Shown piece by piece: positions 1 through 5,649 of a stretch of 5,899 nt of DNA. Source of the DNA: JADFSZ01 sp022560555 [NCBI: PVC group bacterium]. Lineage in GTDB: Bacteria > GCA-001730085 > JADFSZ01. A model generated the notes under the pieces. It did not search any database, had not been told where the DNA came from, and saw only the letters and a list, made by a program, of their open reading frames with translations. The stretch covers positions 1 to 5,899 of the forward strand of contig JADFSZ010000113.1 of NCBI GenBank assembly GCA_022560555.1, read 5' to 3'. Position 1 is the stretch's first letter, and each line of letters begins with the position of its first letter. A program made the translations under genes and the position numbers.

Positions 1-9
1 CTGAAACTG

Positions 10-1245
10 TCAATCTCCTTCCTTTTTCTTCAATTTCATCTGTTCTAAAACCCAGTCTTCCATATCAAAAATATCTTTAGCCGGCAACGCCCTCCAGCCG
101 CCCAAGGATTCTGCCGAAAGTATGGCCGGTATGGTATGCTCAACGATATCCGCCACTATGGATGCCCCTCGATAGGATTCTCCAAAACTGATAATTCCTT
201 TGCCCTGCCAAACAGCCCATCTTGGAGCCCCATCCAGACAGGTTTGATAACCGTTGGCATGTTTCTGAAAATACTTTTTGTAGGATTGTGAAAAATGCTG
301 GATATCTTTCTTAGGGTTTTTACCTAAAATAACCGGAATCGGTTTCGTGCGGATCACGTGATCCGGTGTTAGAGGACCTCGACACGCAATCGATTTTAAC
401 TTAGGATGTTTTGAAAACGCGCTTGATGAGGCATCTGTATTCAACAAGGCCATCATGGGTGACCCTTTGAGAATTGAGACCATCTTTCTAATTTTCGCAA
501 GTTCAATACAATCTGATTCCGTTAGCTTATTTTGAGAAATTTTTCGATTGTTTTTAAGAACGCCTGGCCTGCGATTTTTCTTCAGATAATTCTCAGCCTT
601 TGAAACGATTTGTATCATCGCATCATAACTTGTCTTCGCGCTTTTACCCCACGTAAACACACCATGATTCAGCAAAATCATTCCCTCATAGTTCTCCCAA
701 TGTATGTTTTTCGTAAGTTCATACACTTTTTTGGCCAGAATAAATCCGGGCATAATATACGGAACAATGATGATATGCGTCCCGTAAATCTCTTGAACAA
801 TCTTTTTTCCGTGAGGGGTATTTGTCAGGGTGACAACAGCATCGGCGTGTGTGTGGTCCACATAATCAAAAGGGATAATCGCATGCAGGATGGCTTCCAC
901 CGAAGGATTCGGTGCATTTGGATCCGTCATGTTTGATCTCTGAAGACTTACCATCTCCTCATCGCCCAAACATTCTAACTTAGCCATTTTTTTTAAGGCA
1001 GACAAGCGGACAGGAGAAAACCCCTTGGATTCTATCGTCGCCAAATCCGCTCCGCTTCCTTTAACATAGAGTATTTTCTCTGATTCCCCAAAGCGATTTA
1101 TGATGCAAGCTTTTACGGATGTGTTTCCTCCTCCATGTAAAACTAGATTCGGCTCCTGCCCAATAAGTCTTGAGGAATAAACCCGCATCCTGAGAGGATT
1201 GTTCCTGTGTTTTTTTGCTTCTTGAGAGTTCCAAATATTTTTCAT
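10..1245 (-). CDS. Class II aldolase/adducin-domain protein, RhaD/YuxG-type aldolase half
   Basis: This 411-residue cytoplasmic protein is predicted to be a zinc-dependent class II aldolase that cleaves a ketose-1-phosphate, such as rhamnulose-1-phosphate, to dihydroxyacetone phosphate and an aldehyde. Visible marks are the phosphate-loop GGGNTS (residues 38-43), VKGSG (61-65), a catalytic-type Glu117 in PSVEAILH, and zinc ligands His131 and His133 (HTHAD) plus His194 (LLNHG). The C-terminal FDMEDWVLEQMKL resembles the linker that, in bifunctional YuxG/RhaD proteins of about 690 residues, leads into a short-chain dehydrogenase domain. Here the chain stops instead. The open frame extends upstream to 1341, but that part overlaps the protease gene. 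The ATG at 1245 has AAAGGA five bases upstream and lies 29 bases after the protease stop, so it is probably the third gene of an operon. The true substrate is unknown. An AAGGAG-like site spans the 3' end, so another gene may follow just outside the window. Confidence 0.85.
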   Translation of the reverse strand: MKNIWNSQEAKKHRNNPLRMRVYSSRLIGQEPNLVLHGGGNTSVKACIINRFGESEKILYVKGSGADLATIESKGFSPVRLSALKKMAKLECLGDEEMVSLQRSNMTDPNAPNPSVEAILHAIIPFDYVDHTHADAVVTLTNTPHGKKIVQEIYGTHIIIVPYIMPGFILAKKVYELTKNIHWENYEGMILLNHGVFTWGKSAKTSYDAMIQIVSKAENYLKKNRRPGVLKNNRKISQNKLTESDCIELAKIRKMVSILKGSPMMALLNTDASSSAFSKHPKLKSIACRGPLTPDHVIRTKPIPVILGKNPKKDIQHFSQSYKKYFQKHANGYQTCLDGAPRWAVWQGKGIISFGESYRGASIVADIVEHTIPAILSAESLGGWRALPAKDIFDMEDWVLEQMKLKKKEGD

Positions 1246-1274
1246 GTAAATCCTTTTATCTAACCTTCGGACAA

Positions 1275-2267
1275 CTAAATGGCCCCGTGGCATTCTTCGT
1301 ACGGCACCCCGCTTCCGCACGGACAAAGGCCGTCGCCGCAAGCCCCCTCACTACTTCCCTGATCATGAGAGACAGGAACGGATATGTGCACCTCCGGGGC
1401 TCCAAAAGAGTCATACGCATCGCCTGTATAAGCACCCTCGGCGGGAGGTTGTCCAACATTCATGTCACTTATGGCTTCATGATCTTGGAGCATATTTTGT
1501 TTATCGGAAATTTCTTTCGTGACCTGATCAAAAGTTTGTGACTGGTCCGAAACAGGAACACCCGGAATCGCGATTGATTCACCGTAAGGCTGCCAGCCGT
1601 CGGGAGGCATATAGCTTGTCTTTGTATCCTTTGGACAAGGATATAAATTTCGGGCATTAGTAACATCATCATCCTCAATAGGAGAATGTCGCGCGGTCCG
1701 CGGAAGCCGTTTATACATCACGGCATTGGATTTTGTGCTGTGCTTTAAGCCAAGAGCATGCCCCGCTTCATGCGCCATGGCTGACTGTAAATCATTGGCC
1801 ATCGCCCCGGGGAAATTGACATAGAGGCCATCCCCCCCCATTCCTAAAAATGCTTCGCCCCAAAAAATCACGTCAAACTCATCGCCGACTTTTTTTGTTA
1901 CGGCCAAAGCATCCCCGGCACCAACACGTTTTTGGATTTTTTTAAATCCATCTTCATCCATGGTGAGATAAACTACATTGACTTTATCTCCGGATTTGTA
2001 TTTCGCGTTTGAAAATCCCACATATTCGAATTTCACGCAAACATCCGGCAGTCCGTTCCAAGCGTTAAATCCTCCAACGATGCGGTCCACAATTTTCTTC
2101 TTTTGTTTGGCGCTGATCCTGAAATTATCTAATTCGTAGATATTAATTGCGTATTGGTACACTTTCACATCCCCTTTCGCGAACACAAGAGAAAAATCAA
2201 ACACACCTTCCATGAAGACTAAAGAAAGTATTCCGAGCAACAAGTATTTTGCTGATTTCATTATCAT
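1275..2267 (-). CDS. Secreted matrixin-like zinc metalloprotease with C-terminal SEC-C motif
   Basis: This 330-residue predicted exported protease has a signal peptide (residues 1-30, probable cleavage VFA|KG). A catalytic domain of about 180 residues follows, with FNAWN near residue 67, typical of the matrixin N-terminal helix. The metzincin zinc motif HEAGHALGLKH is at 166-176 (His166, Glu167, His170, His176), with a Met-turn at VMY (Met184). Cys77 and Cys211 could form a disulphide. Residues 213-308 are a low-complexity Pro/Gly/Ser/Asp-rich linker. The end carries a SEC-C-like zinc knuckle, CPCGSG...ECH (Cys315, Cys317, Cys326, His327), of the kind found at the C-terminus of SecA. There is no obvious pro-domain with a cysteine switch. 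The start at 2267 follows AAGGGGA with five bases between; an ATG two codons later (2261) is possible. The gene begins 12 bases after the lipoprotein stop. The family call is firm, but the substrate and the role of SEC-C are unknown. Confidence 0.85.
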   Translation of the reverse strand: MIMKSAKYLLLGILSLVFMEGVFDFSLVFAKGDVKVYQYAINIYELDNFRISAKQKKKIVDRIVGGFNAWNGLPDVCVKFEYVGFSNAKYKSGDKVNVVYLTMDEDGFKKIQKRVGAGDALAVTKKVGDEFDVIFWGEAFLGMGGDGLYVNFPGAMANDLQSAMAHEAGHALGLKHSTKSNAVMYKRLPRTARHSPIEDDDVTNARNLYPCPKDTKTSYMPPDGWQPYGESIAIPGVPVSDQSQTFDQVTKEISDKQNMLQDHEAISDMNVGQPPAEGAYTGDAYDSFGAPEVHISVPVSHDQGSSEGACGDGLCPCGSGVPYEECHGAI

Positions 2268-2279
2268 GGGTATCCCCTT

Positions 2280-2591
2280 TTATTGAGTCTCAACGCTATT
2301 CTTCTCTTCGATCAATTTAATGATTTTGATTTCGACAGGGATGCCCCACATTTGTATTGTCATCACATCCGCCGGCACGGCTTCGAAAGAGACCCTCAGG
2401 CCGTCTTTCTTGTATTCTTCTTCTAAGTTGAGCGGGTAATATTTATCACCTTGGTCTGAAACGATCCCGTAAAAGCCTCCTTCAAATTCCATATACCGCA
2501 CTTCCCCAACACCTGCAATCATGCTTTGGGCCTGCCCGCGGCATGACGTCAAAAAGACGAACAGAATAACAAACAAAAGTTTTGTTTTCAT
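2280..2591 (-). CDS. Small predicted lipoprotein of unknown function
   Basis: This 103-residue protein has a type II signal peptide: MKTK, a hydrophobic run, then the lipobox LTSC with Cys17 as the predicted lipidated residue. After a short linker the mature part looks like one small beta-rich domain: GEVRYMEFEGGFYGIVSDQGDKYYPLNL, then DGLRVSFEAVP, then MWGIPVEIKIIKLI. I recall similar small proteins with the GGFYGI...Y.P.NL...GLRV.F pattern in many bacteria, but cannot assign a function. The ATG at 2591 is preferred because it gives a standard lipoprotein signal and has AAAGAG seven bases upstream. An in-frame ATG at 2630, also with a good AAAGGG site, would add 13 basic residues. It is the first gene of the likely operon. 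Its stop codon overlaps the ribosome-binding region of the protease gene, which suggests coupled translation. Periplasmic or outer-membrane attachment is inferred. Confidence 0.75.
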   Translation of the reverse strand: MKTKLLFVILFVFLTSCRGQAQSMIAGVGEVRYMEFEGGFYGIVSDQGDKYYPLNLEEEYKKDGLRVSFEAVPADVMTIQMWGIPVEIKIIKLIEEKNSVETQ

Positions 2592-2796
2592 ACCACATCT
2601 CTTTGATGTCACTCTCATAAAGTATTTCATAGAGAACCCTTTCGTTTGGCGGGAAACAAAAACAATGAAAACACTGAGGAATAAACCGATTAAAACTTCT
2701 CAATTAAGAAATCAAATTTCGGATAATCCATGTAAGATTTTTACCCGCACAATTATCATGTTTTGTAATATAGATTTAGATCTTAATTAAATGAAT

Positions 2797-2825
2797 AGTG
2801 TAAGATACGATGAATATAGTGTCAA
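2797..2825 (-). promoter_or_regulatory. Sigma70-type promoter for the lipoprotein-protease-aldolase operon
   Basis: On the minus strand a perfect -35 box TTGACA (2825-2820) is followed by a 17-base spacer and a -10 box TACACT (2802-2797; 4 of 6 consensus bases). Transcription would start near 2790, leaving an AT-rich untranslated leader of about 200 bases before the lipoprotein ATG at 2591. It lies just downstream of the glycosyltransferase remnant, where the operon's promoter is expected. The rest of the leader (2592-2790) contains short AT-rich palindromes but no gene or riboswitch that I recognise. Confidence 0.55.
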
Positions 2826-2861
2826 TATGCTAAATATAACAGAGAGAATTCAGAGCTTGTG

Positions 2862-3398
2862 TCAATTTTCACCAATTCTTTTATAGATGTAAGTTTCTGA
2901 TGAAATGAGCATTGTGATAGAAATAAAGAGCATAAAGCTGAGGCCGATCTTGGCGTCTTTAAAATGGTTGAGCCATCCTAAGTCCAATGCTTTCATCACA
3001 TTGTACTGAGTTCCATTGGGAAGCACAAACATAGAAAATTTTACCCACAAGAGCTTTAGGTGCGTTAAAATTGGAGAGTAACCGGGATGAAAAAGAACAT
3101 TGTTATATGCACCGTAGTCGTACTCACTATAAAACAAGGTTGTGTGCTCCGTGAAGCTCACTAGTACTCCGAGAAGATTGACGGCCACTCCGGCCGCAAA
3201 CAGCCCCAAGGCCCATTTTCTCCATTTGGGTTCTTTCCGAAGCAGCGAAGCTATCGGTAACATTAACAACGAGACAACAGGATATAGAAATCGGGGGCCC
3301 CATGAAATACCGCCGCCCCAATTGATCCAAAGAGACGTTCCGAGTAAAATTCAGAAAAAAACCCGCTTAAGGAAATCATATCCAAAGTAAAGTTTCTC
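2862..3398 (-). pseudogene. C-terminal remnant of a polytopic GT-C (family 39-like) glycosyltransferase
   Basis: About 178 codons of a membrane protein remain. Reading upstream of the longest intact stretch (start possible at TTG 3269 or ATG 3263) the same frame continues to 3350 and gives SLWINWGGGISWGPRFLYP. It is then interrupted by one TGA (3353-3351) and goes on as EKLYFGYDFLKRVFF to a TAA at 3401-3399. The WGGG.SWGPRFL.P motif, hydrophobic segments, VNLLGVLVSF, and F.PGYSPILTHLKLL resemble the C-terminal half of lipid-carrier-dependent glycosyltransferases of the GT-C fold, normally about 450-550 residues. The N-terminal catalytic half is missing and no start with a good ribosome-binding site is visible. 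The truncation point coincides with the hairpin repeat after the desaturase gene. An ordinary annotation would show only a 135-residue hypothetical membrane protein. That it is non-functional is inferred from the truncation and the stop. Confidence 0.65.
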
Positions 3399-3400
3399 TT

Positions 3401-3443
3401 AGGGGGATAAGCTCGCAAGGTCCTGCGAACTCATATTAAGCCA
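3401..3443 (-). repeat. Hairpin-forming repeat, copy A, at the desaturase 3' end
   Basis: This segment resembles 4594-4642. The best block, 3428-3443, matches 4627-4642 at 15 of 16 bases. Beyond it, both copies have a variable centre and share ATAAGC next to a G-run (GGGG) on the plus strand. In copy A bases 3407-3417 and 3424-3434 can pair as an 11-base stem (two G-U pairs in RNA) around a six-base loop. The stem begins one base after the desaturase stop. It is followed by C's rather than a U-run, so it is not a standard intrinsic terminator. The last two desaturase codons and its stop lie inside the repeat. Confidence 0.5.
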
Positions 3444-4479
3444 GGGCTTTTTTAAGAAAACGGAAACTCACCATTTTGCGTTGATTTTCGTCCCACAGTC
3501 TCCAGCGAAGAGATTTTAAACTTTCCCTAAGCCCGATAGAACGGGCATCCTGGAACATGGCGTGGCTTTCATGGCACTTATTCAACAGGTAATTAGGGAT
3601 CTTAGGACTTAAATGATGAACATGATGAAACCCAATATTTCCGGTAAACCAGTGAAGGATTTTTGGCAAGCGATAAAACGAACTTCCCTCAAAAGCCACC
3701 GCGGTGTAATCCCAGCTCTTGCTGTTTTCCCAATACATATCCTCAAACTGATGCTGGATGTAAAACAACCATACCCCGCACGTCGAATACACAATGAGTA
3801 TCGGCAGCTGGATCATGATGAATGCCTTAAACCCAACAAGCCAAGTCATGAGTCCAATCACACACAGTATCCCAATATTCGTTACATGAACATTTTTACG
3901 TATATGACGGCTAAATTTCTTTACAGGTATACGATGGATCACGAGGGCTAGCATAAGCGGCAAAACAAGAAAAAGCATCACCGGATTGCGATACACCCGA
4001 TACTTGAAACGCATCCAGCGCGAAGCGTCCGTGTATTCCCGAACCGTCATTGTCCAGATATCCCCCACCCCGCGTTTTTCCAAATTACCGGCACAGGCGT
4101 GATGCACAGCGTGCTCGTGTCGCCATTGTAAATACGGCGTCATCACTAGCATACCCAGGAAACTTCCGAGATAATCGCTGACCTTTTGGGACTTGAAAAA
4201 AGCTCCGTGTCCGCAATCATGAAAAATGATGAAGAGACGTATCAGCAATCCTGCCGTGGGAAGTGCGATGAGCAGGGTCAGGACGTAAGAAATCTTAAGG
4301 GTTTGAACCATCAAGGCCCAGAGTAAGATATAGGGAACAAATGTATTGATCAGTTGAAACAGGCTGCGCCTTATATGCGAACCTTGAAACTCCTTGATAA
4401 CGTCCTGCCAGAATCCCTTTTTTAAAGGATCTTGAGCCTCTGCCTGTGTTTTCTCCAGTTTTGTCTCATGAGTGTTCAT
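3436..4479 (-). CDS. Membrane fatty acid desaturase, acyl-lipid delta-12/omega-6 type
   Basis: This 347-residue integral membrane di-iron enzyme is predicted to introduce a cis double bond into acyl chains of membrane lipids, using O2 and electrons from a ferredoxin- or cytochrome-type donor. The three histidine boxes are complete: HDCGH (residues 87-91), HEHAVHH (121-127) and HHVHH (285-289). The sequence around box 3, GNIGFHHVHHLSPKIPNY, and the earlier IQHQFEDMYW and GSSFYRLPK segments are characteristic of DesA-like omega-6 desaturases. Hydrophobic segments lie near 48-86, 102-116, 167-182 and 201-238. Length is normal for the family. The ATG at 4479 has no clear Shine-Dalgarno sequence, and no other methionine lies near the N-terminus. 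It stands alone between two copies of a hairpin repeat and downstream of a broken glutaredoxin gene. Its substrate position (delta-9, -12 or -15) cannot be read from sequence; delta-12-like is inferred. Confidence 0.92.
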   Translation of the reverse strand: MNTHETKLEKTQAEAQDPLKKGFWQDVIKEFQGSHIRRSLFQLINTFVPYILLWALMVQTLKISYVLTLLIALPTAGLLIRLFIIFHDCGHGAFFKSQKVSDYLGSFLGMLVMTPYLQWRHEHAVHHACAGNLEKRGVGDIWTMTVREYTDASRWMRFKYRVYRNPVMLFLVLPLMLALVIHRIPVKKFSRHIRKNVHVTNIGILCVIGLMTWLVGFKAFIMIQLPILIVYSTCGVWLFYIQHQFEDMYWENSKSWDYTAVAFEGSSFYRLPKILHWFTGNIGFHHVHHLSPKIPNYLLNKCHESHAMFQDARSIGLRESLKSLRWRLWDENQRKMVSFRFLKKALA

Positions 4480-4488
4480 AATGGCAGT

Positions 4489-4494
4489 ATATTA
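4489..4494 (-). promoter_or_regulatory. Possible -10 element for the desaturase, suggesting a near-leaderless transcript
   Basis: The minus strand reads TAATAT (4 of 6 matches to TATAAT) nine bases before the desaturase ATG, with no Shine-Dalgarno sequence between. If used, transcription would begin only about three bases before the start codon. No good -35 box is seen at the right distance. The call rests on the -10 alone and could be chance in an AT-rich region. Confidence 0.25.
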
Positions 4495-4593
4495 CCAGAC
4501 TTATCCCAATAAATACAGAAAAAAATAATAATTCTTAACTCATTTACTCTAAAAGCATTCGGAATGAGAGGAACATTGAACCTCTTTCAAAAT

Positions 4594-4642
4594 AGGGGCA
4601 ATAAGCGAGTTCACAAGATTTTGAGAAACTCATATCAAGCCA
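4594..4642 (-). repeat. Hairpin-forming repeat, copy B, upstream of the desaturase
   Basis: This is the partner of copy A at 3401-3443, in the same orientation and about 1.2 kb away, so the two copies bracket the desaturase gene. The G-run, ATAAGC and the AACTCATAT-AAGCCA block are shared. Here bases 4607-4612 and 4626-4631 can pair as a six-base stem (one G-U in RNA) around a 13-base loop. The right edge merges into the end of an open stretch encoding ...GGEALMA, whose TGA stop (4637-4635) sits where the desaturase TAA sits in copy A. Confidence 0.45.
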
Positions 4643-4844
4643 TGAGTGCTTCGCCTCCGTACGGCCCCCAGGCATCAGCATGATCTACAGACACGAAACG
4701 GCCAAGATAATTGCAATGCAAACGAGCGGTTTGTTCACTGCTGGAAGCCCTTATTTTTGAGGAAAAGATGGGGTTGCTGACTAAACCACATTCGCACTTG
4801 TTTAAGCAAAGGAATTTTGAAGATACTGAATGATACTGTTTGAA
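4635..4844 (-). other. Protein-like open stretch without a start codon; the only content of the intergenic gap
   Basis: The 322 bases between the desaturase and the glutaredoxin-like gene contain no intact gene. One minus-strand frame is open for 69 codons from just after a TGA (4847-4845) to a TGA at 4637-4635. It overlaps the glutaredoxin 3' end and has no ATG until the penultimate codon. Its C-terminal part does not look random: KCECG, then HCNYLGRFVSVDHADAWGPYGG and EALMA. I do not recognise a family. It may be a degraded gene end, or the translation of a repeat element that is only apparently coding. Bases 4495-4593 hold AT-rich sequence and a short AGAGG/CCTCT inverted repeat, nothing more. 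Confidence 0.35.
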
Positions 4845-5160
4845 TCATACATCCATTGAACCCTACCGTTTTCTTCGATACGCAGGCACGGGACTTCGCG
4901 TTTACCACCTTCCTTTAATAATTCATTTCCGATTTTGGCAGTTTTGGCATCATGCAGTTCGATGTCGACATTCAATTTGTAAAGCACCCGACGCACCGGG
5001 AACTAAACGGACAGGCATGAAACTGATATAAGGATAAATTCTTAGATCGGCGGTCCACGTCCCTTTGATCATCTTGGGATCTCTGTATCGACTTCTGACG
5101 AGTTATGACATCAAAAATAACAATCAAGACGCCTAATATGTTTCGGATATATTTCATCAT
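4802..5160 (-). pseudogene. Membrane-anchored glutaredoxin-like protein, one-base frameshift
   Basis: Two overlapping frames together encode one about 119-residue glutaredoxin/GST-N-type protein. The first frame gives an N-terminal membrane helix (residues 5-20), a charged stretch, and the first beta strand and active site NLSLYQFHACPFS (Cys50). The second frame continues from VRRVLYKLNVDIELHDA to the cis-proline motif REVPCL, then GRVQWMYDSNSIIQYL. The shift is within CCCGG at 4996-5001, where one base is missing from an Arg codon. The total of 359 bases is one short of 120 codons. Known relatives are short proteins with an N-terminal anchor and CPFC; here the second cysteine is Ser, so it would be monothiol. 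The start at 5160 has GGGAGG four bases upstream; ATG 5157, with seven-base spacing, is equally plausible. It is either a genuine recent pseudogene or a sequencing error, since the rest is well preserved. Confidence 0.75.
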
Positions 5161-5211
5161 TCAACCTCCCGGTCAGACCTGTTTCATTCATCACTTGGGA
5201 TATGTTCCTAA

Positions 5212-5217
5212 ATTATA
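5212..5217 (-). promoter_or_regulatory. Candidate -10 box for the glutaredoxin-like gene
   Basis: The minus strand has a perfect TATAAT in an AT-rich gap between the small secreted protein gene and the glutaredoxin start. It would give a leader of about 45 bases that carries the GGGAGG ribosome-binding site. No convincing -35 hexamer is present at 16-18 bases, where the sequence is GGACCC-like. Support therefore comes from the -10 and its location. Confidence 0.35.
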
Positions 5218-5219
5218 TA

Positions 5220-5246
5220 CATACAAAAAGAAAGGGGTCCTTATTC
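5220..5246 (-). terminator. Weak possible terminator after the small secreted protein gene
   Basis: On the minus strand the stop codon is followed at once by a short AAGG-ACC-CCTT inverted repeat and then a T-rich tract (TCTTTTTG). The stem is only four base pairs, so termination here is uncertain. Confidence 0.2.
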
Positions 5247-5519
5247 ATCTTGAGAAATAGGCGAAGTAATCACTTCGGCTGTACCTTCGCCAATTTGACC
5301 CACACCGCGAGCGGTCCCCTTAAAAGTCCCTGTCACAGTTCCTGTTATAGGATCCTGCTCTTTAACATCTTCGGAGATACCCTTCACAATTTCTACCGGT
5401 GCCGTGGCAATTTTTTGGACCCCTCTGGCAATCCGTCCAAGCAACCCTTTCGCATACACTATGCCTGTTGAAAAAAGGATCATCGCTGCAAGTGAAATGA
5501 TCGTAACAATGATTTTCAT
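5241..5519 (-). CDS. Small secreted protein, resembling exosortase-associated TIGR04073-type proteins
   Basis: This 92-residue predicted exported protein has a clear signal peptide: MKIIVTIISLAAMILFSTGIVYA, probable cleavage VYA|KG. The mature part, about 69 residues, is glycine- and threonine-rich: GRIARGVQKIATAPVEIVKGI, then ITGTVTGTFKGTARGVGQIGEGTAEVITSPI. This layout, an RG...K/N.. tPvEI helix followed by G-rich repeats and a ...EVIT.P ending, resembles from memory the TIGR04073 family linked to exosortase systems. No exosortase or sorted protein is in the window, so the assignment is tentative. The ATG at 5519 is chosen because AAAGGGAGG lies five bases upstream and the signal peptide starts there. 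The open frame extends to 5573 but adds no sensible sequence. It lies between the IS30 end and the glutaredoxin-like gene and is probably transcribed on its own. Its molecular role is unknown. Confidence 0.65.
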   Translation of the reverse strand: MKIIVTIISLAAMILFSTGIVYAKGLLGRIARGVQKIATAPVEIVKGISEDVKEQDPITGTVTGTFKGTARGVGQIGEGTAEVITSPISQDE

Positions 5520-5649
5520 ACGAACCTCCCTTTGGTTAATTTTGATTGAAAAATATTTTACAGAAATACACATAATTGAAACATCTTTTAATAGTAACTA
5601 CTCCCAACTCCTATTCCTATTTTAATCTCAAACTCAAAATATGGTAGTT

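Noticed and set aside
610-936. 108-codon plus-strand open frame
   Set aside because: It is antisense to the conserved core of the aldolase and has no recognisable protein features.
1246-1341. Upstream extension of the aldolase frame by 32 Arg-rich residues
   Set aside because: It overlaps the SEC-C coding end of the protease gene; the ATG at 1245 has its own ribosome-binding site and starts the conserved protein.
1256-1541. Open frames on both strands across the protease 3' part (1215-1541 plus, 1256-1459 minus)
   Set aside because: They are out-of-frame shadows of the protease, with no family features or ribosome-binding sites.
2592-2790. Riboswitch or regulatory RNA in the 200-base operon leader
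   Set aside because: It has only short AT-rich palindromes, with no recognisable conserved riboswitch core.
3142-3390. 82-codon plus-strand open frame
   Set aside because: It is antisense to the glycosyltransferase remnant and spans its breakpoint, with no protein-like pattern.
3407-3434. Intrinsic terminator for the desaturase
   Set aside because: The stem is good, but on the coding strand it is followed by a C-run instead of a T-run.
3613-3951. 112-codon plus-strand open frame antisense to the desaturase
   Set aside because: It is a reverse-strand shadow of a well-conserved gene, with no start signal.
4566-4590. AGAGG...CCTCT hairpin as a terminator
   Set aside because: It has a five-base stem, a nine-base loop and no adjacent T-run; too weak to support.
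3401-4642. Integron gene cassette with attC sites
   Set aside because: Gene-plus-repeat spacing is suggestive, but the repeats lack the GTTRRRY and RYYYAAC core sites and no integrase is visible.
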